NCBI GenBank assembly: GCA_937875245.1
Contig: CALNCH010000217.1
Span: 1-7,892 of the forward strand
DNA length: 7,892 nucleotides
Direction of reading: 5' to 3'
Source of the DNA: an uncultured Spirochaetaceae bacterium
Lineage (GTDB): Bacteria > Spirochaetota > Spirochaetia > Treponematales > Treponemataceae
The notes under the pieces were generated by a model. It was not told the DNA's origin and searched no databases. It worked only from the letters and a program-made list of their open reading frames with translations. Positions 1 through 5,681 of this stretch are shown here, piece by piece (the stretch's first letter is position 1; each line of letters opens with the position of its first letter). Both the position numbers and the translations under genes were made by a program.

Positions 1-543
1 TACATAACGAAGTAATGCTTTTTTGTAGTAATCAACAGCATCCTCCATTTTTCCATCTTTTTCATATTTTTCAGCTAAAAGTTTTGCAATGTCAGCTTCT
101 TCATAATCAAGACGAACAATATTCTGATATACTTCCCAAACTTTTTCGTCGTTTTCAGCTCGGTAACAATCTGCTAAAGTGCGTAATGCAAATTTATTTG
201 ATTCATCTTCAATTAAAATACTTTCGCATAAGTAGACAACAATATTTGTTTTATGATTATCAATGAAAATATTAATCAAAGTAACAAGAGCGGAGTTATC
301 TAAGGTTTTCATTTTAAGGGCTAACATACCAGAAAGGTATAATCCAATGATACTGTTCTTTGAATGTGAAAGATGGTCGTCACAAATAGTTTTCACTTCT
401 TCGATACAGTTTTCATTTCTGGCTTTTTCTACATATGTAGCTAGCTCCATAAAGTTGTTTTTTGTGTAATTGGTTATGGCCGCACGGGTCCATTTCTCTT
501 CGTTCAGCATATCCTGAATTGATTTAACCAAAGCTTCTGACAT
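1..543 (-). CDS. greA: GreA-type transcription factor, N-terminal TPR-like extension (partial)
   Basis: This gene reads leftward and runs off the window, so only the first 181 codons are visible, all open. The product begins MSEALVKSIQDMLNEEKW and is helical throughout. A clear TPR-like unit lies at about residues 150-180 (AKLLAEKYEKDGKMEDAV, then YYKKALL). There is no signal peptide or membrane segment, so it should be cytoplasmic. The opening residues resemble what I recall of the long GreA proteins of treponemes, where a large helical extension precedes the usual GreA coiled coil and C-terminal domain. GreA binds the RNA polymerase secondary channel and stimulates cleavage of backtracked transcripts. 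The GreA domains themselves are outside the window, so the name rests on the extension alone. If it is wrong, this is simply a TPR protein. The start is well set by AGGAG at 557-553, nine bases upstream of ATG. It lies 29 bases after the preceding TPR gene and probably shares its transcript. Confidence 0.65.
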   Translation of the reverse strand, partial: MSEALVKSIQDMLNEEKWTRAAITNYTKNNFMELATYVEKARNENCIEEVKTICDDHLSHSKNSIIGLYLSGMLALKMKTLDNSALVTLINIFIDNHKTNIVVYLCESILIEDESNKFALRTLADCYRAENDEKVWEVYQNIVRLDYEEADIAKLLAEKYEKDGKMEDAVDYYKKALLRYV

Positions 544-552
544 ACAAGTTTT

Positions 553-557
553 CTCCT
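553..557 (-). promoter_or_regulatory. Ribosome binding site of greA
   Basis: AGGAG on the - strand, nine bases before the ATG at 543. It is a strong site, in contrast to the gene just upstream, and it fixes the greA start. Confidence 0.8.
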
Positions 558-572
558 GTTAGTTAGTGGACG

Positions 573-1487
573 TTACAATGTATATTTTTCATGTATATTG
601 CTGTCCAGCAATTTTATTTTTAGCAAAGTTTCATTAATTCTAGCTCGTTCCCCATTAGCTGCCACATAATGGTCAATAAGCCAGAAATAGTGGTTAATAA
701 GCCTGGGAATAAGTATCAAAGGATCACTCCCTGCTTCTTTTAGTTCATTTTCAAGAGCAAAAATAGATTGTTTCAATTTTCCTACTTCTAATGCTCTTAA
801 TTCTCTTTTAATGTTAAATACTCCATACAGAACGCCATAAACAGGTATCCACTCTTGTAACACTTGTTTTTTGTATCCTAACTGTTCAACTTGCTTTATT
901 AATCTGCAAATAAGTTCAGATTCCAAAAAAGTAGTATCTACTTGTTGTGCTTCGATGAAATAAGCTTCACGAAACAAAACTTTTGCAGTTTTTTCTTCTC
1001 CACATAAAGCATAACAATCTGCTAGTTCAGCCAGTATTTCTGCAGAATTTTGAACCAATCCATTTGCTTCTGATAACAATTGAATTGCTTCTTCGTAATT
1101 CCCCAATACTTTGTAACAAAGCCCTGTTTTGCAAAGAATCTCAGATTTATGGGCACTAATATTCTCTCCCAGCACTGATTGGTAGTTTTTCATCGCAAGT
1201 GAAAAAACTCCTCTCTTAACTGCAAATAATCCTTGCTCATACTGAGTTCCATCAATGGAAGAAATAAATTCTTCAAAGTGTTTCCAGTTTTGGAGTAATG
1301 TGTCCGCCTTTTGATAGGGATTCTGCATCTGCTCAACACGTCGAAAACTGTCACACCAAAAATTTGCACATTTCAGAGTGAAAATAACTTCTTTGTTTTC
1401 TAAGTCAGCAGATAGAGTTTCTTCAAGTATATCTTTTGCTGTAAAAGGGTTTCCCTCTTTTAAGGCATCAAAGGCATCACATAACAC
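573..1487 (-). CDS. Cytoplasmic TPR-repeat protein upstream of greA
   Basis: A 304-residue soluble protein with no signal peptide or membrane helix. TPR-like helical pairs are visible at about residues 82-113, 116-147 (TGLCYKVLGNYEEAIQLL) and 150-181 (LAELADCYALCGEEKTAKVLF). The C-terminal third is helical, with the aromatic-rich stretch INHYFWLIDHY at 265-275. TPRs bind proteins, so a scaffold or adaptor role is likely, but the partner is unknown. It lies 29 bases upstream of greA on the same strand, which suggests co-transcription and perhaps a shared role around transcription (inference). The start is GTG. The nearby ATG at 1482 is out of frame, an in-frame stop lies at 1508-1506, and the next in-frame Met is around residue 54. 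There is no good ribosome site: only AGAG, two bases before GTG. Two promoters lie upstream; the nearer one would start transcription at about the GTG itself. Confidence 0.85.
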   Translation of the reverse strand: MLCDAFDALKEGNPFTAKDILEETLSADLENKEVIFTLKCANFWCDSFRRVEQMQNPYQKADTLLQNWKHFEEFISSIDGTQYEQGLFAVKRGVFSLAMKNYQSVLGENISAHKSEILCKTGLCYKVLGNYEEAIQLLSEANGLVQNSAEILAELADCYALCGEEKTAKVLFREAYFIEAQQVDTTFLESELICRLIKQVEQLGYKKQVLQEWIPVYGVLYGVFNIKRELRALEVGKLKQSIFALENELKEAGSDPLILIPRLINHYFWLIDHYVAANGERARINETLLKIKLLDSNIHEKYTL

Positions 1488-1493
1488 TTCTCT

Positions 1494-1522
1494 ATTATTA
1501 CAGATTCAAGTTTTTTAGTCAA
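1494..1522 (-). promoter_or_regulatory. Proximal promoter (P2) of the TPR-greA pair
   Basis: Reading leftward, a -35 element TTGACT (1522-1517, 5 of 6 to consensus), a 17-base spacer, and a -10 element AATAAT (1499-1494, 5 of 6) preceded by TGT, an extended -10. Counting the last base of the -10 as -7 puts +1 at 1487, the G of the GTG start codon. Transcripts from here would be leaderless or nearly so. Confidence 0.55.
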
Positions 1523-1558
1523 TTATTAAGATGAAAATAAGTAAAAAAGGGGGTAAAG

Positions 1559-1587
1559 TTTATAATATGTTTATAAAATTATGTCAA
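1559..1587 (-). promoter_or_regulatory. Distal promoter (P1) of the TPR-greA pair
   Basis: Reading leftward, a perfect -35 TTGACA (1587-1582), a 17-base spacer and a -10 TATAAA (1564-1559, 5 of 6). This is the best sigma-70-like promoter in the window. Transcription would start at about 1552-1554, giving a leader of about 66 bases that runs through P2. Confidence 0.65.
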
Positions 1588-1614
1588 GATGTTTTTCCAA
1601 ATAAATTTTACCCA

Positions 1615-1643
1615 TTTACATAATTTATCTTGTTTGCTACTAT
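1615..1643 (+). promoter_or_regulatory. Candidate promoter of rpe
   Basis: TTTACA (1615-1620, 5 of 6), a 17-base spacer and TACTAT (1638-1643, 4 of 6). The predicted +1 is 1650, the A of the rpe ATG. The better -10 look-alike TATATT (1641-1646) would need a 20-base spacer and a start inside the gene. A perfect TATAAT at 1561-1566 has no fitting -35. Random matches are common in such AT-rich DNA. Confidence 0.35.
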
Positions 1644-1649
1644 ATTACT

Positions 1650-2279
1650 ATGAAAAAAGCGTTTTTAGCTCCTTCGATTTTATCTGCAGATTTTTCTCAT
1701 CTTTCAGAATCTATAAAAAAAATAGAAATAGGAAAGGGAGATTGGGTTCATATAGATATTATGGATGGACACTTTGTCCCCAACATTACTTTTGGTCCAA
1801 TGGTTGTTCAAGCTATACGTCCTTTTACCTCTCTTTTTTTCGATGTACATCTAATGATAGACAACCCCAACCTTTTTTTTGATGATTTTGCAAAGGCTGG
1901 TGCTGATGCCATTACTTTTCATTATGAGAATGTGATTCACCATCATAGATATATTCAACAAATTAAAGCTTTAGGTTTGAAAGCAGGTATAAGAATTGTA
2001 CCTTCAACCCCGGTGTCTGTTTTAGAAAGCATATTACCTTATGTTGACTTAGTGTTGGTAATGACTGTTAATCCCGGGTTTGGCGGACAATCTGCTATTC
2101 CAGAATGTTTCGATAAAGTTGTAGAACTTAAGAAAATTGCCAAAGAAAAGAATTTCTCGTATTTGGTCTCTGTTGATGGAGGCATTAATAAGGAAACTCT
2201 TCCTTCTGCAATTTCTGCAGGTTCTGATGTTATAGTATCAGGATCTTCTTTTTTTTCAGGAACCTTAGGTTGGGAGTAA
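1650..2279 (+). CDS. rpe: Ribulose-phosphate 3-epimerase
   Basis: Interconverts D-ribulose 5-phosphate and D-xylulose 5-phosphate in the cytoplasmic pentose phosphate pathway. The TIM-barrel family signatures are all present: LAPSILSADF (6-15), VHIDIMDGHFVPN (33-45, with metal or catalytic residues H34, D36 and M38), DVHLMI with H67, the flexible loop VMTVNPGFGGQ (137-147), catalytic D176 in SVDGGI, and the phosphate-binding end VSGSSFF (196-202). At 209 residues it is slightly short: the chain ends seven residues after that last motif, where many family members have a final helix. ATG 1650 gives the normal family N-terminus, but the 20 bases before it contain no Shine-Dalgarno sequence. It is the first gene of the rightward run, and the next gene starts two bases after its stop. 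Confidence 0.95.
   Translation: MKKAFLAPSILSADFSHLSESIKKIEIGKGDWVHIDIMDGHFVPNITFGPMVVQAIRPFTSLFFDVHLMIDNPNLFFDDFAKAGADAITFHYENVIHHHRYIQQIKALGLKAGIRIVPSTPVSVLESILPYVDLVLVMTVNPGFGGQSAIPECFDKVVELKKIAKEKNFSYLVSVDGGINKETLPSAISAGSDVIVSGSSFFSGTLGWE
2272..2276 (+). promoter_or_regulatory. Ribosome binding site inside the rpe 3' end
   Basis: GGGAG lies in the last rpe codons, five bases before ATG 2282. It supports that ATG as the start of the next gene over the in-frame TTG at 2270, and implies that the two genes are translated from one mRNA. Confidence 0.7.
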
Positions 2280-2281
2280 AA

Positions 2282-3256
2282 ATGAAAAAGTCTGTTTTGT
2301 TTTTGATGTTATGTGTTTGTCTCAGTTCTTTTATACCACTTGCTGCTGAAACAGCAATAACGAAAATTGAAGCTGCTAATACAGAATCTTTTAAAGATAA
2401 CGAACCCTTAATGCAAGGCTTAAAAGCATATCAACAGGAAGATTGGAATACAGCCCTGTTTTTTTTACGAAAAGCTTTGGCCAAACCTGAAAATCAGAAT
2501 CAAGAAACTTGGTATGTACTCTGTATGGCAGAACTTTTTGCAGAAGATTATTCGAGCGCAATCAAGGATTGTTCTACATTTATTGCTAAGTATCCAAAAA
2601 GTAAATACATACCTGAAGTAACTTATCATTTTAATAGAGCATTATTTAACACCGGTAAATATACCGAAGCAATTAATGGTTTTTATGATTTTTGTAAAAA
2701 ATGGTCAAATCATGAATTATATTCTTCTGCCTTATTTTGGATAGGTGAAAGTTTATACCAATCATATAAATTTGAAGATTCAAAAAGTTTTTTTCAAGAA
2801 ATTATTACCTTATATCCTGATAGTCCAAAATATGTAGAAGCAGTTTTTAGAGTAGAATTGCTAGAGCAACGTCAAAGAGAAGAAAAGTTATTATATTTAC
2901 TTCGTGTTACTGGAGAAGAATATTTATCTGCTCGGGAAGAATATGAGAGAAAACTACGTCAATATGAAAATGAAGAAAATTTGTTAGATAGAGATCAAGC
3001 ACGTATTGTTGCTCAAACTAATACGGAATTAACCACCCAACTTTCTGATGTAAATACAAAACTCTCTGAATTAGAGAATGAAAACGCTGAATTACGGAAA
3101 ACTGCAGAAGATGCTTTATTAGCGGTAAGAGCTGCACTGGGCAGTGCTAGTAAAGAACCTGTTAATATTGGTGGGCAGAGTGACTATGATATCTTAATGA
3201 AGAAAGCAGAACAACTACAAAAATTGCTTCATTCAGAAGCAGCGGGGTATAGATAA
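2282..3256 (+). CDS. Exported TPR protein with C-terminal coiled coil
   Basis: A 324-residue protein of unknown function. Residues 1-22 form a signal peptide (KK, a hydrophobic core, then PLAA before E23). Cys11 and Cys13 lie too early in the core for a convincing lipobox, so signal peptidase I cleavage into the periplasm is the better guess. Residues 44-185 hold four or so TPR-like units, for example QGLKAYQQEDWNTALFFLRKAL and FNRALFNTGKYTEAINGF, with the typical YP ends (IAKYPKS, ITLYPDS). Residues 195-285 are charged and heptad-like (SAREEYERKLRQYENEEN, LSELENENAELRK), predicting a long coiled coil. It resembles periplasmic CpoB/YbgF-like proteins but with the order reversed: TPR first, coil last. 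Translation is linked to rpe upstream (2-base gap), and its TAA shares a base with the next ATG. Confidence 0.85.
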   Translation: MKKSVLFLMLCVCLSSFIPLAAETAITKIEAANTESFKDNEPLMQGLKAYQQEDWNTALFFLRKALAKPENQNQETWYVLCMAELFAEDYSSAIKDCSTFIAKYPKSKYIPEVTYHFNRALFNTGKYTEAINGFYDFCKKWSNHELYSSALFWIGESLYQSYKFEDSKSFFQEIITLYPDSPKYVEAVFRVELLEQRQREEKLLYLLRVTGEEYLSAREEYERKLRQYENEENLLDRDQARIVAQTNTELTTQLSDVNTKLSELENENAELRKTAEDALLAVRAALGSASKEPVNIGGQSDYDILMKKAEQLQKLLHSEAAGYR

Positions 3257-4491
3257 TGAGTAAAAAAACACTAGTATTGATTTTTTTACTAGGAATCATT
3301 TTCTCACCATTTTTTGGACTTGAATACAAAACAGATTTTTTAAAAATATCTGTTGATGAGTATAATGGTATAGTTAGCCTTTTTCGCAGTATTGTATATG
3401 AACCTGTTGTAGAAGGTGATGAGCCAAAAATAGTATATGTTCCATTGTTAGATACAAAAAGATATACAGCTTTATCTTCTTTTTATGTAATGGTTGATAA
3501 AGATGTCTATGCCATGGACAGATCTACTAAAACAGAAATACAAGCTAGTTTGCTGGAAAATGGTGTTCAATTAGATTTTATACAAAAAGAATTATTTTCT
3601 TTACAAATAAAATATACTTGTTTTCCATCTTCAAGTGGTTCTGGAAACGATTGTATAAAAGTCCTTTGTGTATTGAAAAATATTTCTAATGAACCTCATA
3701 TTATGACTTTAAAAAATGTGTATGATACCGTTTTGGGAGAGGTTAGTGGTGTTCATTTTTCAACTGCAAAAAGAGCACTTTTGGACTCTGAATACTATTT
3801 TTCATCAATGCGGCAAGATAAATATATCCGTTCAGGAAATGATAAAGCTTCTATACAATTTTTGTTAGATGGAGGACCTATTACCAGCCCACAAACAGTA
3901 ATTGTTGCTAATAAAGACTTATTACACTCTACTGTATGGATACCATCAATTAAAGTGGGTAGAAGTTTTGACTCTCTAACTTCCTTTAACAATTCTGCGG
4001 TAGCTTTTACTTGGAATCAAACCCATTTAAAACCAAATCAGGAAAAAGTAGTTTTATACTATATAACAACAGCTACTTTTATAAATACTCCTGCTAATAC
4101 ATATTCTTTAGGTTTTGAGATTGAATCCATCGCAACTCCCTCTGTTACCGTTTCTCAAAAGGTAGAAGCTAAAGTAGGGGAAACTCCTACAAATACAAAT
4201 CCTGTTGAAACATCCTTACCTCAAGAAGTAACTACAGAAAAAATACCAGAAATCCTACCAGAAGTCACCGAAGAGATACCTCAGGCACCAGTGATTCCAG
4301 AACTAATAGTAAATGAGATAAATGTAGATTTAGGAGAAGAAAACCCAACTACAACGTATGATGCCTCTGATGTCCAAGATTTGTTACGAAGAATATATAC
4401 TTTGGAAGCAACCGGTTCTACAGAAAATCAAGAACTCATAAAACAATTGAATGCAGAAATAGATTCCATTATGGAAAAATTAAGGCGGTAA
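3256..4491 (+). CDS. Exported beta-rich protein with Pro/Glu/Thr linker, function unknown
   Basis: A 411-residue protein I do not recognise. Residues 1-21 are a signal peptide (MSKK, hydrophobic core, cleavage after about FFG). Residues 23-295 look like a beta-sandwich domain with alternating hydrophobic strands, including VLKNISNEPHIMTLKNVYDT (139-158) followed by VLGE, and a strand set near VVLYYITTATF. Residues 300-367 form a low-complexity linker rich in Pro, Glu, Thr and Val (repeated IPE, LPE and EEIP). Residues 370-411 end in a charged amphipathic helix (DVQDLLRRIYTLE, then IKQLNAEIDSIMEKLRR) that could bind a partner or form a coiled coil. It should act in the periplasm or at the outer membrane. 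ATG overlaps the TAA of the preceding gene (TAATG), and the next gene starts nine bases after its stop, so the three genes are likely expressed together. Confidence 0.8.
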   Translation: MSKKTLVLIFLLGIIFSPFFGLEYKTDFLKISVDEYNGIVSLFRSIVYEPVVEGDEPKIVYVPLLDTKRYTALSSFYVMVDKDVYAMDRSTKTEIQASLLENGVQLDFIQKELFSLQIKYTCFPSSSGSGNDCIKVLCVLKNISNEPHIMTLKNVYDTVLGEVSGVHFSTAKRALLDSEYYFSSMRQDKYIRSGNDKASIQFLLDGGPITSPQTVIVANKDLLHSTVWIPSIKVGRSFDSLTSFNNSAVAFTWNQTHLKPNQEKVVLYYITTATFINTPANTYSLGFEIESIATPSVTVSQKVEAKVGETPTNTNPVETSLPQEVTTEKIPEILPEVTEEIPQAPVIPELIVNEINVDLGEENPTTTYDASDVQDLLRRIYTLEATGSTENQELIKQLNAEIDSIMEKLRR

Positions 4492-4500
4492 TACACATTT

Positions 4501-5595
4501 ATGGCACAAAAAGACCCCTTAGTTATTGCTCAAAAAGCGTATTCTGCTCATAAATTCTCTAAAGTTGTTTCTATTTTAGAACCCTTAATGCTAGAATATC
4601 GGGATTCTTTTTCTTTTTATTATTTATTAGGTTCTTCTTGTTTATATTTAGGGGATCTAGGTGGAGCTGAGTTATATTTTAAAAAAGCTCGAAATATAAA
4701 AATGATGAATCCAGATTTGATAAACGCTCAAGCAATTCTATTTCTTAAACGAGGTCAAACCCAAAAGGCAGTTGAATATTATTTAGAAACTCTTGAATAT
4801 GTACCTTCCAACAAAATAGCTCAAAGAGCATTAGAATTTATAAGAAAACACAATGATCCTAGTACACTGTCTATGTTGGTAAAAACAGATGCTGTAAAAG
4901 CTTTTTATCCGAAAATTCCAGTAAATAAGGGCATGGTTTTTTCAGGGATCCTTTCTTTTTCACTTTTTATAGTTTTATCTTTTTTTGTTGTTCATACTGT
5001 ATTTTTTCAAAACAAAACAGAAGGCCCCAGAGCTGATTTATCTGATTTCAAATTAACTGTTGAAGAAAAAAATAGGGTATTGCAAACAGACTTATCAACA
5101 GGTTCTTTTCGATATATTATGAGTGCTAAAGATATAGAAAAGGCTTATACTGATGCTCAAATCTATTTTCAAAATTATAGAGACAATGCTTCACAGGTAG
5201 AAATAAATAGAATTTTAAATTCAAATGCTTCTCCGGTAATTAGGCAAAAGGCTCGTTTGTTAATGGAATATTTAAAAGAACCAGGCTTTGATACCATTAC
5301 TGATGTTTATTCCTATGCTCAAGTTTCTGCTGATCCTTGGCTATATCAGGATTGCTGGGTTGTGTGGAGTGGGCGAGTTACCAATGTAAATGCAGATGAA
5401 AACTTTTATCAATGTGATTTTTTAGTTGGATATGATACTATGCAAAAAGTTGAAGGAATTGTATCTGTTGAATTACCTGGCTCAGTTAAAATAGAACCTG
5501 CATCACCCTTACAAATTTTGGGTAAGATTGTAATAAAAGATAATAAACTGTGTTTACAAGGAAAAGCAGTATATCAATCAATAGGGACAAAATAA
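4501..5595 (+). CDS. Single-pass membrane protein: cytoplasmic TPRs, extracytoplasmic C-terminal domain
   Basis: A 364-residue protein of unknown function. Residues 5-115 hold TPR units (AQKAYSAHKFSKVVSILEPL, YLLGSSCLYLGDLGGAELYF, AQAILFLKRGQTQKAVEYYL). Residues 145-169 form one strong transmembrane helix preceded by K138 and K143. The positive-inside rule therefore puts the TPRs in the cytoplasm and residues 170-364 outside the membrane. After a helical segment (185-262), residues 285-360 look like a small beta-barrel (WVVWSGRVTNVN, YQCDFLVGYD, GIVSVELPG, LQILGKIVIKDNKLCLQGKAV), reminiscent of OB-like folds; this fold call is tentative. A possible ribosome site, AAGG at 4482-4485, lies 15 bases before the ATG. 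It could link cytoplasmic factors to the two exported proteins encoded just upstream. It is the last gene before the recA gap. Confidence 0.85.
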   Translation: MAQKDPLVIAQKAYSAHKFSKVVSILEPLMLEYRDSFSFYYLLGSSCLYLGDLGGAELYFKKARNIKMMNPDLINAQAILFLKRGQTQKAVEYYLETLEYVPSNKIAQRALEFIRKHNDPSTLSMLVKTDAVKAFYPKIPVNKGMVFSGILSFSLFIVLSFFVVHTVFFQNKTEGPRADLSDFKLTVEEKNRVLQTDLSTGSFRYIMSAKDIEKAYTDAQIYFQNYRDNASQVEINRILNSNASPVIRQKARLLMEYLKEPGFDTITDVYSYAQVSADPWLYQDCWVVWSGRVTNVNADENFYQCDFLVGYDTMQKVEGIVSVELPGSVKIEPASPLQILGKIVIKDNKLCLQGKAVYQSIGTK

Positions 5596-5605
5596 GTCTC
5601 ACTAC

Positions 5606-5634
5606 TTGAAGTATACTATTTATAGATTAATACT
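5606..5634 (+). promoter_or_regulatory. Candidate recA promoter region
   Basis: The 86 bases before the recA GTG contain TTGAAG (5606-5611), a 17-base spacer and AATACT (5629-5634, 4 of 6). Two overlapping dyads lie here: TACTT-G-AAGTA (5603-5613) and AGTATACT (5610-5617). They could be operator-like, but no recognised LexA-type box is seen. The region has no terminator-like hairpin with a T run, so read-through from the upstream genes is also possible. Confidence 0.3.
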
Positions 5635-5671
5635 AAAAATTGGCAGATGGCGACGCACCTAATATATATGT

Positions 5672-5676
5672 GGAGG
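5672..5676 (+). promoter_or_regulatory. Ribosome binding site that sets the recA start
   Basis: GGAGG lies five bases before GTG 5682. The longer reading from TTG 5640 has no purine-rich site before it. ATG 5694 is 17 bases away from this site, although AGGTGG (5680-5685) could serve it weakly. Confidence 0.7.
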
Positions 5677-5681
5677 GAAAG

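Noticed and set aside
15..469. Two + strand open frames (15-266 and 263-469)
   Set aside because: They lie opposite the greA-like frame, which is open over all 181 codons with a good ribosome site. Their products are Phe/Leu/Gln-rich, as expected for antisense readings.
1561..1566. Perfect TATAAT on the + strand as an rpe -10 element
   Set aside because: No -35-like sequence at 16-18 bases upstream (TAAGTA at 17). It largely mirrors the -10 region of the leftward P1 promoter.
1567..1623. Small 18-codon frame (ATG 1567 to TAA 1621-1623) after a GGGGG run at 1549-1553
   Set aside because: The ribosome-site spacing of 13 bases is long, no fitting promoter is seen, and the product (MFIKLCQDVF...) has no recognisable feature. 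It could only be supported by ribosome profiling.
1589..1882. 97-codon + strand frame overlapping the start of rpe
   Set aside because: It is in another frame of rpe, whose motifs are unmistakable; the product is Cys/Tyr/Phe-rich noise.
2292..2320. Lipoprotein signal for the protein at 2282 (Cys11 or Cys13)
   Set aside because: The cysteines fall only 8-10 residues after the lysines, too short for a normal signal core, and a better cleavage site (PLAA) follows at 19-22. Relaxed spirochaete lipoboxes keep a small doubt.
2653..2666. Short dyad CGGTA-AATA-TACCG
   Set aside because: Five-bp arms inside a coding region are expected by chance at this length.
3134..3147. Short dyad GCACTG-GG-CAGTGC
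   Set aside because: Only 6-bp arms with a 2-base centre, inside coding sequence, no T run and no positional link to a gene end.
3795..3992. - strand 65-codon frame
   Set aside because: Antisense to the exported beta-rich protein; no ribosome site or family resemblance.
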